Assembly: GCA_025937235.1 (NCBI GenBank)
Contig: JAICRU010000007.1
Location: 1-59,556 of the forward strand
Direction: 5' to 3'
Length of the DNA stretch: 59,556 nucleotides
Origin: Acidimicrobiia bacterium
GTDB taxonomy: Bacteria; Actinomycetota; Acidimicrobiia; Spongiisociales; ZC4RG35
The notes under the pieces are model-generated. The model was not told the origin of the DNA. It saw nothing but the letters and a program-made list of their open reading frames with translations, and did no database searches. Below are positions 7,880 to 16,900 of this stretch, one piece after another; the stretch's first letter is position 1, and every line of letters starts with the position of its first letter. The translations under genes and the position numbers were made by a program.

Positions 7880-9282
7880 GAGCGCTCCCACTCCCTGACG
7901 TCGACGAAGTGCCCGGCGACGGCTGCGGCTGCCGCCATGGCCGGGCTGACCAGATGGGTCCTCGCTCCCCGGCCCTGGCGCCCTTCGTAGTTGCGGTTCG
8001 AGGTCGACGCGCACCGTTCACCCGCGGGGATCACGTCCGGGTTCATGGCCAGACAGCTGGAGCAGCCGGCGTCCCGCCAGGAGAAACCGGCTGATTCGAA
8101 GACGTCATCGAGACCCTCGGCCTCGGCTTGGGCCTTGACCTGCATCGAGCCCGGAACCACCACCGCATTCACGCGGGAGTCCACCTTCCGGCCCTCGAGC
8201 ACTTTGGCCGCTGCGCGTAGGTCTTCTATCCGACCGTTCGTGCAAGAGCCGAGGAACACGTGGTCGATGGCGATGTCGAAGATCGGAGTGCCCGGCCGCA
8301 ACGCCATGTACTCCAGCGCCCTCACCGCGGCATCTCGCTGTAGGGGGTCTTCGTAGGAATCGGGCGAGGGCACCTCACCGGTGACTGGGACGGTCTGGGC
8401 CGGGTTGACCCCCCAACTGACGTGGGGAACCAGCCGGCCGGCATCGATCTGCACCATCTTGTCGAATGTGGCGTCCTCGTCGGTCACCAACCGCTCCCAA
8501 GCCGACACCGCCTCGTCCCATTGCCTGCCCTCAGGGGCGAAGGGACGGCCTTCGATGTATCGGATGGTGGTCTCGTCGGGTGCGATCATGCCGGCACGGG
8601 CACCCCCCTCGATCGACATGTTGCAGATGGTCATCCGCTGTTCCATCGTGAGGTCGTGGATCGTTTCTCCCCGGTATTCGATCACGTGGCGGGCTCCGCC
8701 CGATACGCCGATCTGGGCGATGATCCCGAGAATCAGGTCTTTCGCCGACACGCCCCAGGGGAGGGCGCCCTCGACCTCCACCGCCATGGTCCGCGGCCGG
8801 GCCTGCCAGATGGTCTGTGTGGCCAACACATGTTCGACCTCCGTAGTCCCGATCCCGAAAGCGAGCGCTCCGAACGCGCCATGGGTGGAGGTGTGACTAT
8901 CGCCACAGACGACCAGCAGCCCCGGCTGGGTCAACCCTTGCTCGGGGCCGACGACGTGGACAATCCCCTGGCGGGGGTCGTCCAGCCCGAACAGGGTGAT
9001 CCCGTGCTCACGGCAGTTCTCCACCATGGCATCGATCTGCCGCTTCGAAAGAGGGTCTCTGATGCCGAGCGCCCGACCCGTGGTCGGGATTCCGTGGTCC
9101 ACAGTCCCGATGGTCAGATCCGGTCGGCGCACGGCCCTTCCCGAGGCCTTCAGCCCGGCGAATGCCTGGGGTGAGGTGACCTCGTGAACGAGGTGGAGGT
9201 CGGCATATAGAAGAGATGGGTCGGCGTCGATCACCAGGTGGTTGTCCCAGACCTTCTCGAAGAGGGTGCGTGGCGTGGTCAT
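7876..9282 (-). CDS. leuC: 3-Isopropylmalate dehydratase large subunit
   Basis: LeuC (468 residues) is the aconitase-family [4Fe-4S] subunit that interconverts 2- and 3-isopropylmalate. Cluster cysteines are seen in LGSCTNGR and [11 protein letters not shown], and the active-site stretch [20 protein letters not shown] is intact. The frame is open far upstream into leuB, but homology begins at ATG 9282 ([15 protein letters not shown]), which overlaps the leuB stop by an ATGA. The tight overlaps imply translational coupling of leuB, leuC and leuD. Confidence 0.96.
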   Translation of the reverse strand: MTTPRTLFEKVWDNHLVIDADPSLLYADLHLVHEVTSPQAFAGLKASGRAVRRPDLTIGTVDHGIPTTGRALGIRDPLSKRQIDAMVENCREHGITLFGLDDPRQGIVHVVGPEQGLTQPGLLVVCGDSHTSTHGAFGALAFGIGTTEVEHVLATQTIWQARPRTMAVEVEGALPWGVSAKDLILGIIAQIGVSGGARHVIEYRGETIHDLTMEQRMTICNMSIEGGARAGMIAPDETTIRYIEGRPFAPEGRQWDEAVSAWERLVTDEDATFDKMVQIDAGRLVPHVSWGVNPAQTVPVTGEVPSPDSYEDPLQRDAAVRALEYMALRPGTPIFDIAIDHVFLGSCTNGRIEDLRAAAKVLEGRKVDSRVNAVVVPGSMQVKAQAEAEGLDDVFESAGFSWRDAGCSSCLAMNPDVIPAGERCASTSNRNYEGRQGRGARTHLVSPAMAAAAAVAGHFVDVREWERS

Positions 9283-10358
9283 GCCCGGGCTGCGGCCTTC
9301 TCGGGCTCGGCGACCAGAGAGGCGACGCGATCGCCCACCTCGGAGGTGCTGATTCCCATCTCCCCGGCCCGAAGCGAGGGGAGAGATCCGGCTATCTCGC
9401 CTACCGCTTTCTCGACGGCGTCCGCGCCGGCAGCCTCCCCGAGGACGCGGAGCAGCATCCCGGCGGCGCCGATCGCTGCCAGTGGGTTGATCTGTCCGGT
9501 GCCCTCGAAGCCGGGCGCGGTGCCACCGATCGGCTCGAACATGGAGACACCGTTGGGGTTGATGTTCCCTCCGGAGGCGATGCCGAGGCCCCCCTGGATG
9601 GCAGCAGCGAGATCGGTGATGATGTCCCCGAACATGTTGTCGGTGACGATGACGTCGAAACGGCCCGGATCCTCGATCATCCAGAGGCTGGTGGCGTCGA
9701 CGTGGGCGTAGTTGGTCTCGACATGGGGATACTCCGACCCGACCTCTTCGAAGACCCTGGCCCAGAGATCCCAGGCGTAGGTGAGGACGTTGGTCTTCCC
9801 GCAGAGGGTGAGACTTCGACGGGGCCGCCCGGCAGCCACGTCGAAGGCGTAACGGATGCAACGCTCGACTGCAAACCTGCTGTTCACCGAGTGCTGGACC
9901 GCCACCTCGAAAGGTGAGCCTTTGGCGGTGAACTCTCCCTGGCCTACGTATAGGCCCTCGCTGTTCTCCCTGACCACCACGAAATCGACCTCTTCCGGGG
10001 CGACGTCGCGGAGTGGGCCTTTGACGCCGGGGTGCAGCTTTACCGGCCGAAGATTGATGAACTGGTCGAGCTCTCGTCGCATCCGCAGCAATATGTCCTG
10101 TTCGAGGACCCCCGGAGGGACCCGGGGATGGCCCACGGCGCCGAACAGGATGGCGTCGGCGTTGCCCAGCGATTGGAGGTCTGCACCGGTGAGCGTCTCG
10201 CCCGTCCTGATGTAGCGCTCGCCGCCGAGGTCGATCTCGTCGTATTCGATCTCGAACCCGTGGACCCTTCCTGCCACGTCCAGGACTTTCACTGCCTCGG
10301 CAACGACCTCGGGCCCGGTCCCGTCACCGGGTACCTTCGCTATCGAATACGTGCTCAT
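9279..10358 (-). CDS. leuB: 3-Isopropylmalate dehydrogenase
   Basis: LeuB is a 359-residue NAD-dependent beta-decarboxylating dehydrogenase that turns 3-isopropylmalate into 2-oxoisocaproate. The N-terminal GDGTGPEV motif, the substrate arginines in the [10 protein letters not shown] segment, and the metal/substrate site [12 protein letters not shown] are present. [17 protein letters not shown] gives the NAD-binding region. Length and motifs are typical. It is sandwiched by 4-nt overlaps with leuA and leuC. Other members of the family (tartrate and homoisocitrate dehydrogenases) are possible on sequence alone, but the operon fixes the assignment. Confidence 0.95.
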   Translation of the reverse strand: MSTYSIAKVPGDGTGPEVVAEAVKVLDVAGRVHGFEIEYDEIDLGGERYIRTGETLTGADLQSLGNADAILFGAVGHPRVPPGVLEQDILLRMRRELDQFINLRPVKLHPGVKGPLRDVAPEEVDFVVVRENSEGLYVGQGEFTAKGSPFEVAVQHSVNSRFAVERCIRYAFDVAAGRPRRSLTLCGKTNVLTYAWDLWARVFEEVGSEYPHVETNYAHVDATSLWMIEDPGRFDVIVTDNMFGDIITDLAAAIQGGLGIASGGNINPNGVSMFEPIGGTAPGFEGTGQINPLAAIGAAGMLLRVLGEAAGADAVEKAVGEIAGSLPSLRAGEMGISTSEVGDRVASLVAEPEKAAARA

Positions 10359-11551
10359 TCGAACGAGGCCGTGACCCCGTCCAGCACCTCGAGCCCTGCG
10401 GCGACCTCTTCGATGATGTCGCGGATCTGATCCTGAGACACCTCACCCGACTGGTCGGCCACCTCTTTCATGCGGTGGAACGCGGCCTCGAAGACTGTGT
10501 CGCTCACCCCGATGCCGAGTTGGTCCAGCGAGTGCTTGAAAGCGGCACGTCCCGAGTGCTTGCCGATCACGATCATCGAGTCGCCCATACCGACTGCCAT
10601 CGGGTCCATTATCTCGTATGTGGTTCGCTCCCGCAGCACCCCGTGCTGGTGGATGCCCGACTCATGGGCGAAGGCGTTCCGCCCGACGACGGCCTTGTTG
10701 TACTGGACCGGGTAGCCGGTCTGCTCCGAGACGAGGCGCGACGTCTCGTAGATCTCCTCGGTCGTGACCCCGACGCCGACGCCGTAGGCGTCGGCACGTA
10801 CGCGCAACGCCATCACCACCTCCTCGATCGAGGTGTTGCCCGCCCGCTCGCCGATCCCGTTGATGGCCCCTTCGACCTGCCGGGCGCCGGCTTCCACTGC
10901 AGCGAGGGAGTTGGCCACCGCCAGCCCCAGGTCGTTGTGACAGTGGGCCGATATCACGACATCATGGCGATGAGCCTTCACCTCCACCACGACACGTCGG
11001 ATCAGGTGCCCGTAGTCCGTTGGGGTGGCGTAGCCGACGGTATCGGGGATGTTGATCGTGGTGGCTCCGGCCTCGACCGCCGCCTGGCATACCGCCACGA
11101 CGAAATCGGGTTCGGAGCGGGTGGCGTCCTCGGGGGAGTACTCGACGTTCTGGGTGTAGTCGCGGGCTCGTGCCACGTTGGTTTTTACCGTGGCCATCAC
11201 CTCTTCCTCGCTCATCCGGAGCTTGTGCTCCATGTGGATCGGTGACGTGGCCAGGAACACGTGGATGCGCGGATCAGCGGCGTATTTGATCGCCTCCCAG
11301 GCGCGGTCCACGTCCTGAGACTGGGCACGGGCCAACGCCGCGATGGTGGGGCCCTGCACCTCCTGTGCAATACGGGTCACGGCTCGGAAGTCGCCCGGTG
11401 AGGAGATGGGGAAGCCCGCCTCGATGATGTCGACCCCGAGCCGGGCCAACTGGCTGGCTATCGCCACCTTCTGCTCGGGGTCGAGGGCGATGCCCGGGGC
11501 CTGCTCTCCGTCTCTGAGTGTGCTGTCGAAAATCCGTACTCGGTCTTCCAT
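10355..11551 (-). CDS. leuA: 2-Isopropylmalate synthase lacking regulatory domain
   Basis: LeuA condenses acetyl-CoA with 2-oxoisovalerate, the committed step to leucine. The TIM-barrel features are intact: STLRDGEQAPG at the N-terminus, the metal site HCHNDLGLAVANS, and the linker-region motif HESGIHQHGVL. The protein stops at 398 residues, shortly after subdomain II. The roughly 110-120-residue C-terminal LeuA_dimer domain that binds leucine in full-length enzymes (about 510 residues) is absent, and leuB begins at the stop codon. Feedback inhibition is therefore expected to be weak or absent. A related acyltransferase such as citramalate or homocitrate synthase is possible but less likely in this operon. 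Confidence 0.92.
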   Translation of the reverse strand: MEDRVRIFDSTLRDGEQAPGIALDPEQKVAIASQLARLGVDIIEAGFPISSPGDFRAVTRIAQEVQGPTIAALARAQSQDVDRAWEAIKYAADPRIHVFLATSPIHMEHKLRMSEEEVMATVKTNVARARDYTQNVEYSPEDATRSEPDFVVAVCQAAVEAGATTINIPDTVGYATPTDYGHLIRRVVVEVKAHRHDVVISAHCHNDLGLAVANSLAAVEAGARQVEGAINGIGERAGNTSIEEVVMALRVRADAYGVGVGVTTEEIYETSRLVSEQTGYPVQYNKAVVGRNAFAHESGIHQHGVLRERTTYEIMDPMAVGMGDSMIVIGKHSGRAAFKHSLDQLGIGVSDTVFEAAFHRMKEVADQSGEVSQDQIRDIIEEVAAGLEVLDGVTASFE

Positions 11552-11611
11552 GTCGTCTCCTGAATCTCGGTGTCTCGCTTGGGCGCCGGTCGGCCTGGTC
11601 GGGCGTTCCGG

Positions 11612-11662
11612 CTAGATAAGAGCGAGGCCGAGAGGACTCGGAAGAAGAGGGTGACGGCTCAC
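11612..11662 (-). CDS. Leu-rich mini-ORF, candidate leu leader
   Basis: A 16-codon ORF (VSRHPLLPSPLGLALI, GTG start) lies between ilvN and leuA. Five of 16 residues are Leu and the last is Ile. Its GTG overlaps the ilvN TGA (GTGA), so ribosomes finishing ilvN can re-initiate on it directly, and it ends 60 nt before the leuA start. No intrinsic terminator follows. The composition and position fit an internal leucine-sensing leader, but no pairing scheme is obvious and chance cannot be excluded. Confidence 0.45.
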   Translation of the reverse strand: MSRHPLLPSPLGLALI

Positions 11663-12168
11663 TTGCCAACCCCCACGACCACCGGCGCCGGAGTCAGCTC
11701 CGATTCCCGCTTCATGGCGATGCGACCCGACTTGACCAGGTCGATGACCCCATAGGGGCCGAGATGCTCGAGGAAGGTCTTGAGATGCTGGGGCGTGCCC
11801 GCCACCTCGAAGGTCATGGCCGAAGAGCTGATGTCGATGACTCTGGCGTCGAACAGGGACGCGGTGTCGCGAACCTCACCTCTGGTGGAGGGCTGGGCGC
11901 TGACCCTGATGATCATGACTTCTCGTTCCAGAGCCTCGGCCGGCTCCATCTCCTGGACCTTGATCACGTTGACCAGCTTGTTGAGCTGCTTCTTCAGCTG
12001 CTCGAGCTCGGGTGCGTCGACGACGAGGGTTATCCGGGACCGTCCGTCCTGGTGGGTGGGCCCGACTGCGAGGGAGTGAATGTTGAAGCCACGGTTGGAG
12101 AACATGGCGGAGATCCGGGCCAAGACCCCCGGCTTGTCCTCGACGATGACGGTCAGGGTGTGCTGCAT
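11659..12168 (-). CDS. ilvN: Acetolactate synthase small (regulatory) subunit
   Basis: The 169-residue product has an N-terminal ACT domain (MQHTLTVIVEDKPGVLARIS, about 1-80) and the C-terminal ALS_ss_C domain, which together bind valine and activate IlvB. The length is typical of IlvN/IlvH. The ATG at 12168 overlaps the ilvB TGA in a TGATG motif. Its own stop overlaps the start of the Leu-rich mini-ORF that precedes leuA. Confidence 0.95.
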   Translation of the reverse strand: MQHTLTVIVEDKPGVLARISAMFSNRGFNIHSLAVGPTHQDGRSRITLVVDAPELEQLKKQLNKLVNVIKVQEMEPAEALEREVMIIRVSAQPSTRGEVRDTASLFDARVIDISSSAMTFEVAGTPQHLKTFLEHLGPYGVIDLVKSGRIAMKRESELTPAPVVVGVGK

Positions 12169-13889
12169 CAGAGCTCGTCCCTGGTCATGACGATGCGGTC
12201 GTTCGACCCGCCCGCCGGCACCATCGGGAAGCACATCTCATCACCATCGACCACGACCTCGAGGACGACCGGCCGGTCGTTGACGGTAAGCATCTTCTCG
12301 ATGACGGGGTCGATCTCCGTGGGATGGTCCACCTTGAGGCCCACACATCCCATCGCCTCTGCCAGTTTGGGGTAATCGGGATAGGTGAAGCCGAGGTCGA
12401 CTGCGGAGAGGCGCCCTCCGTAGAACAGGTTCTGCCATTGCTTGACCATGCCGTAGCCGCCGTTGTTGAACACGACGACCTTCACCGGGATGTCCTCGGT
12501 GGAGGCGGTGATCAACTCCTGCATGGTCATCTGGAAACACCCGTCGCCATCCAGGGCGATGACGAGGGCGTCGGGGCGGGCCGTCTTGGCGCCGACCGCG
12601 GCCGGAACGGCGAATCCCATGGTCCCCAGGCCACCGGAGTTCACCCAGGAACGCGGGTTGCGGAATCCCCAGAACTGCGAGGCCCACATCTGGTGCTGCC
12701 CGACACCTGCTGCGATGACCGCTTCGCCGCCGGTGATGGCGTAGAGACGCTCGATGAAGTGTTGGACCTTGATCGGCCCGTCCGGTGGCTGCTCGTAGGC
12801 GAGGGGGAACTGGTTCTTCCAGGATTGGATCTGGGCGAACCACTCATCACGCGCGGGGTGGTCCACTGGGTCCCGGCGGGCCTGGAGAGTCGAGAGCAGG
12901 TCGATCAGGACCGACCGGGCATCACCGACGATCGGGACCTCGGCCGCCCTGACCTTGCCGATCTCGGCAGGATCGACATCGATGTGGATGATCTTGGCGC
13001 CCGGTGCGAATGCATCGGGATTGCCCGTGACCCGGTCATCGAACCGGGCCCCGATGGAGACCAAGACGTCGCACTTCTGGATTGCGGTCGTCGCGGTGTA
13101 CACGCCATGCATCCCTGGCATCCCCAGAGCCAATGGATGATCGTCGGGAAACGCGCCGCGTGCCATCAGGGTCGTGACCACGGGGGCATTGACTGCTTCT
13201 GCGAAGGCGAGCAGTTGGTCCGAGCCGCCCGCTTTGATCACCCCACCTCCGACGTACAGGACGGGACGCTCCGACCTTTCGATCAACTCTATGGCGGCCC
13301 TGATCTGCATCGGATGGCCGGAGACGGTCGGTTTGTAGCCGGGCAGGTTGTGCAGATGCGGCTCACGCCAGGTCGTGACCTGATTGAGGACGTCTTTCGG
13401 GATGTCGACGAGAACCGGGCCGGGACGGCCGGTGGCGGCGAGATGGAACGCCTCATGAATCAGATTGGGGATGTCGTCGGCGTCGGTTGCCATGTAGGAG
13501 TGCTTGGTGCAGTGCATGGCGAGACCGGTGGTGTAGGCCTCCTGGAATGCGTCGCTTCCGATCGCCGAGGTGGGGACCTGACCGGTGATGGCGACGATCG
13601 GTGTCGAATCCATCAGCGCGTTCTGCAAGGGTGTGATCAGGTTGGTGGCCCCGGGCCCGGAGGTAGCCATCACCACGCCCACCAGTCCGGTGGCCTGGGC
13701 AAAGCCCTCGGCCATGTGCCCGGCGCCCTGCTCGTGCCGGGCCAGCACATGCCTTATCGGACTGTCAAGGAGGGGGTCGTAGGCGGGGAGAATGGCACCT
13801 CCGGGCACGCCGAAGATGATCTCGACTCCTTCGTGCTCGAGGCTGCGAAGGAGGGAATGTGATCCGGTGAATTTGCTTGCTTCTGTCAT
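12168..13889 (-). CDS. ilvB: Acetolactate synthase large subunit
   Basis: IlvB (573 residues) is the ThDP- and FAD-dependent catalytic subunit making acetolactate and acetohydroxybutyrate. The catalytic Glu lies in RHEQGAGHMAEG (E53). The ThDP-binding motif GDGCFQMTMQELITA and its Asn-containing end are present in the C-terminal third, as is the FAD/ThDP-typical PTSAIGSDAFQEA segment. It is the first structural gene of the ilvBN-leuABCD operon and lies behind an attenuator: a leader peptide, a perfect terminator and a consensus-like promoter. Confidence 0.96.
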   Translation of the reverse strand: MTEASKFTGSHSLLRSLEHEGVEIIFGVPGGAILPAYDPLLDSPIRHVLARHEQGAGHMAEGFAQATGLVGVVMATSGPGATNLITPLQNALMDSTPIVAITGQVPTSAIGSDAFQEAYTTGLAMHCTKHSYMATDADDIPNLIHEAFHLAATGRPGPVLVDIPKDVLNQVTTWREPHLHNLPGYKPTVSGHPMQIRAAIELIERSERPVLYVGGGVIKAGGSDQLLAFAEAVNAPVVTTLMARGAFPDDHPLALGMPGMHGVYTATTAIQKCDVLVSIGARFDDRVTGNPDAFAPGAKIIHIDVDPAEIGKVRAAEVPIVGDARSVLIDLLSTLQARRDPVDHPARDEWFAQIQSWKNQFPLAYEQPPDGPIKVQHFIERLYAITGGEAVIAAGVGQHQMWASQFWGFRNPRSWVNSGGLGTMGFAVPAAVGAKTARPDALVIALDGDGCFQMTMQELITASTEDIPVKVVVFNNGGYGMVKQWQNLFYGGRLSAVDLGFTYPDYPKLAEAMGCVGLKVDHPTEIDPVIEKMLTVNDRPVVLEVVVDGDEMCFPMVPAGGSNDRIVMTRDEL

Positions 13890-13903
13890 GTCTTCTGGGG
13901 AAC

Positions 13904-13926
13904 AAAAAACCCTCCGGGTGGGAGGG
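13904..13926 (-). terminator. Intrinsic terminator of the ilv attenuator
   Basis: Read on the minus strand, CCCTCC pairs with GGAGGG across CACCC and is followed by TTTTTT, a textbook Rho-independent terminator. It sits between the Ile/Leu/Val leader peptide and ilvB and is therefore the expected premature stop of an attenuator. The ilvB start lies 15 nt downstream. Confidence 0.85.
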
Positions 13927-13955
13927 TTGAGCGCACGCAGGTCTGTTTGCGCGCG

Positions 13956-14003
13956 CTACTCGATGAGAAGGAGTACCTGGGCGGCGGCGATCGGCTGCTT
14001 CAT
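13956..14003 (-). CDS. Ile/Val/Leu leader peptide of ilvB operon
   Basis: A 15-codon ORF reads MKQPIAAAQVLLLIE and stops at 13956. The run V-L-L-L-I near the end holds branched-chain residues that would stall a ribosome when charged tRNA is short. About 30 nt after its stop lies a perfect intrinsic terminator ahead of ilvB. Promoter, leader and terminator are in the order of classical ilv/leu attenuators. Confidence 0.75.
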   Translation of the reverse strand: MKQPIAAAQVLLLIE

Positions 14004-14015
14004 ATGCGGTTGCCA

Positions 14016-14044
14016 AGTAAACAACCTGGCCGTTCTCATGTCAA
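14016..14044 (-). promoter_or_regulatory. Promoter of ilvBN-leuABCD operon
   Basis: On the minus strand a perfect -35 TTGACA (14039-14044) is followed after 17 nt by TTTACT (14016-14021), an acceptable -10. Transcription would start at about 14008, just ahead of the leader peptide ATG at 14003, giving a nearly leaderless leader ORF. Confidence 0.65.
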
Positions 14045-14116
14045 GAACATCGGCCGTTTTCGACGTGTCATTAACCCTTCTGCGCCCGGAGGATGAGTTC
14101 CCCGTACATTCGGCGC

Positions 14117-14986
14117 ATGCCTGTTCATGGTGCGGTGGAGATAGGGGGGACCCGGACCTCGTTTGGGGTGGGGTCGTCGCCCGACGATCTGGCGCCACGG
14201 AGCATCTCCACGGGCGGTCCGGACGACACCCTGGGCGAGGTGGTCGCATTTCTCGTGGAAGTCGAGCCGGACGGAGTCGGGATCGCCTCATTCGGCCCAC
14301 TCGACCTGGCAGCCGGCCGGATCCGGGTGACTCCAAAACCGGGTTGGTCGGGGACCGATCTCCTCAGGCCTCTTCGCACTGCTCTCGATGTCCCCATCGG
14401 CCTCGACACCGACGTCAACGGGGCGGCCCTGGGAGAGGCCAGGTGGGGGGCCGGTCGGGGCCTCGGATCGTTTGCCTATGTGACGGTGGGCACGGGTATC
14501 GGCGGCGGAGCCATGATCGGTGGGGACCCTCTCCACGGACTGGGACATCCCGAGATGGGGCACGTAACGGTTCGAAGGCACCCCGAGGACCGATGCCCGG
14601 GAGTGTGCCCGCTGCATGGCGACTGTCTCGAGGGGCTCGCCTCCGGACCGGCCGTCGCCGCTCGGGCGGGGAAGCCGGCACAGGAGCTGACAGGTGCCGA
14701 TCTGCGGACAGCGGTCGACATGGAAGCCTTCTACCTGGCCCAACTGGTGCGGGACCTGGTCTATGTGCTGGCCCCGGAGAGGGTGATCGTCGGAGGTGGG
14801 GTGGCCTGGCTCCCCGGCCTCCTCGACCTGGTCAACGAGCGGCTGGATGACGAGCTGGCGGGATATCCCGGGCTCGCCGCGCATGAGGCCGGGTTCGTCG
14901 TCCCACCGGGCTTGGGCCACCTCTCCGGAATGGCCGGTGGATTGATCCTGGCGGAGCGGGCGGTGGCGTCTATGTCGTCCGGGTGA
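14117..14986 (+). CDS. ROK-family sugar kinase, fructokinase-like
   Basis: This 289-residue ROK kinase has the N-terminal ATP-binding motif EIGGTRTSFG, the mid-domain GTGIGGG, and the metal-binding stretch GHPEMGHVTVRRHPEDRCPG followed by CPLHGDCLEGLASGPA. The CPxHGxCLEGLASGPA form is typical of ROK fructokinases. ATG 14117 begins at the conserved EIGG strand; the frame is open 8 codons further. The gene lies alone on the plus strand and its last 17 nt overlap the 3' end of the SIS-domain gene, which is transcribed towards it. It may phosphorylate fructose or a related hexose released by the neighbouring amino-sugar pathway. Confidence 0.85.
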   Translation: MPVHGAVEIGGTRTSFGVGSSPDDLAPRSISTGGPDDTLGEVVAFLVEVEPDGVGIASFGPLDLAAGRIRVTPKPGWSGTDLLRPLRTALDVPIGLDTDVNGAALGEARWGAGRGLGSFAYVTVGTGIGGGAMIGGDPLHGLGHPEMGHVTVRRHPEDRCPGVCPLHGDCLEGLASGPAVAARAGKPAQELTGADLRTAVDMEAFYLAQLVRDLVYVLAPERVIVGGGVAWLPGLLDLVNERLDDELAGYPGLAAHEAGFVVPPGLGHLSGMAGGLILAERAVASMSSG

Positions 14987-15986
14987 CCTTGTGCAGCCCT
15001 CTCGGCTGGTCAGGGTCCAGACCCTTGGCCAGGGTGAGGTGGTGGGCGAAGAGCTGCCCGATCACCGCCGCCGGGATGGGCGAGAGCCACTCCTCGACGG
15101 TAGGGTCGAACTCGAGGAGTGGTCCCACCTGTCCCAGCCTCGGATCATTGCCGATGAGGACCAAAGACGCCCCGGCCTGACGGCAGCGCTCGAGCACGGC
15201 GATGACGTCCTCGAGGGCGGGCCCTTTGGCCGCCACGGCCAGCACGGGGTAATCCGGCTCCAACACGGCGATCGGTCCATGGAGGAAGTCGGCTGTCGAG
15301 AAGGGCTGGGCGACGACGTGGGTCAGCTCTTGGATCTTCAGTGCCCATTCGAAGGCCGTCGATTGGTTGAAGCCGCGGCCCAGCACGGCGCAATGTTCCA
15401 TGTCCGCCTCGTTTGCGGCCATCTCTGCGGCGCGGTCGTTCTGTGCCAACGCGGCGCTGACCGAGGCGGGGATGCCGTCGAGCGCGCCACTTCCGCCGGT
15501 CATGGCTTCGGATATCACGGCAACGGCAGCCAGCTGTGCCGTGTAGGTCTTGGTCGCCGCCACCGCCTTTTCCTCGCCTGCGACCAGATCGATGACGACA
15601 TCGGCGAAATCAGCGAGGGGCGAGTGGGCTTCGTTGGTGATTGCCACCGTGGGGCGGCGCTGTTCCCGTCCTTCCTCCAGGACGGAGACGATGTCCGGGG
15701 ACTCGCCACTCTGGGAGATGCCCACCACCAACGCCCCGTCCAATCGGGGCGGCCGGTCGTAGACGGAAAAGAGCGAGGGCGTGGTGAGACCGACCGACAG
15801 CCCGTTGCGGGTGCCCCAGACATACTGGGCGTAACGACCGGCGTTGTCCGATGTGCCTCGGGCTGCGATCACGGCGTGGGTGCACGCCGCGGCCAGGGCG
15901 GCGACCTGCGCGGCCGGGCCCGCGTTGACATGGGCTGTTCGCTCGATGACCTCCGGCTGCTCGTGTATCTCCGTCAATAGGCTCAT
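14970..15986 (-). CDS. SIS-domain GlcN-6-P deaminase/isomerase (NagB-II-like)
   Basis: The product has 338 residues with two SIS domains like the isomerase half of GlmS but without the glutaminase half. Motifs include ARGTSDNAGRYAQY (N-terminal SIS), SGESPDIV, TKTYTAQLA and LGRGFNQSTAFEWALKIQE in the second SIS region. Proteins of this layout next to nagA act as glucosamine-6-phosphate deaminases (NagB-II) or keto-sugar isomerases (AgaS). Start ATG 15986 overlaps the nagA stop in an ATGA motif. Last gene of the amino-sugar operon; its end overlaps the opposing ROK kinase gene by 17 nt. Confidence 0.88.
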   Translation of the reverse strand: MSLLTEIHEQPEVIERTAHVNAGPAAQVAALAAACTHAVIAARGTSDNAGRYAQYVWGTRNGLSVGLTTPSLFSVYDRPPRLDGALVVGISQSGESPDIVSVLEEGREQRRPTVAITNEAHSPLADFADVVIDLVAGEEKAVAATKTYTAQLAAVAVISEAMTGGSGALDGIPASVSAALAQNDRAAEMAANEADMEHCAVLGRGFNQSTAFEWALKIQELTHVVAQPFSTADFLHGPIAVLEPDYPVLAVAAKGPALEDVIAVLERCRQAGASLVLIGNDPRLGQVGPLLEFDPTVEEWLSPIPAAVIGQLFAHHLTLAKGLDPDQPRGLHKVTRTT

Positions 15987-16900
15987 CGCGGGCTGCCGGC
16001 CTGACCCGACTCGACATCCAATCCGAGCAGCCGGGCGGGGTTCGCCGAGGAACATGCACGCGCCTGGGCACCGGTTGCCCCGGTCCAGGCACGGAGATTG
16101 ACCACTGCCTGCTCCATGGTCAACGTGCTGCCGGCCAGTGTCTCTGCTCCGATGCGGGGGCCGTCATCGCCGACCACGACCTGGTGATCGCCCAGCCGAT
16201 AGCTGCCTTGGCCCAAACCTGCGGCAGCCATGGCGTCGGTGATCAGCACCAGCCGGTCCGGGCCCAGGAGCTTCCATGCCAACCGGACCGCGGACGGATC
16301 ACTGTGAATGCCGTCGACGATCAGCCCACAAGGGCGATCGGACAACAATGCGGCTCCGACCAGGCCGGGGGAGCGATGATGGAACGGGCTCATCTGGTTG
16401 AAGAGATGGGTGACAGATCGCCATGGCCCGGAAAGAGCCTTGGTGGAGGTCTCGAAATCGGCACCGCTGTGACCCGCCGACACGACGACTCCTGCTTCTG
16501 CCAGCACGGTGGCGACCTCGAACGCGTCGTCCAGCTCCGGGGCCATCGTGACCATACGGACCATCCCGGTCTCGGCCCATTCTCGGGCAATGCCGATGTC
16601 GGGCGGAAGGAGATGGGCCGGGTTGTGGGCTCCGTGCCATTGGGGCGAGATCCATGGGCCCTCGACGTGGAGGCCCAGCACCCGGGCGCCGCCGTAATCG
16701 TCTGGGGGCCCGGTGCGAACGACATCGATGGCCGCTGCCACTCTCTCGTACGGGGCGCTCACGATGGTGGGGAGGAACGAGGTCACACCTGTGCTGGGGA
16801 GATGGGCGCCGACTTGCCAGATGGTCTCTGGGTCCGCGGTGAAGTCGTGGCCCCACCCGCCGTTGATCTGGATTTCGACGTATCCGGGCTCTTGGCTCAT
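15983..16900 (-). CDS. nagA: Minimal N-acetylglucosamine-6-phosphate deacetylase
   Basis: The 305-residue product matches the TIM barrel of NagA. Metal and catalytic residues are present: E80 in LHVEGPW, H144 in SAGHSGA, H165 in THLFNQM and D222 in LITDAM; H198 (VDGIHS) is the substrate histidine. Both halves of the usual small beta-sandwich domain are missing. The protein begins at the barrel's first strand (PGYVEIQINGG) and stops right after NPARLLGLD, where family members (about 380 residues) continue with GxLxxGxxADLV. Overlapping starts and stops with nagZ and the SIS gene argue that this is the intended ORF rather than decay. Confidence 0.85.
   Translation of the reverse strand: MSQEPGYVEIQINGGWGHDFTADPETIWQVGAHLPSTGVTSFLPTIVSAPYERVAAAIDVVRTGPPDDYGGARVLGLHVEGPWISPQWHGAHNPAHLLPPDIGIAREWAETGMVRMVTMAPELDDAFEVATVLAEAGVVVSAGHSGADFETSTKALSGPWRSVTHLFNQMSPFHHRSPGLVGAALLSDRPCGLIVDGIHSDPSAVRLAWKLLGPDRLVLITDAMAAAGLGQGSYRLGDHQVVVGDDGPRIGAETLAGSTLTMEQAVVNLRAWTGATGAQARACSSANPARLLGLDVESGQAGSPR

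Noticed and set aside
9283-9861. N-terminal extension of leuC
   Set aside because: It reads antisense-like Arg-rich sequence inside leuB; homology begins at ATG 9282.
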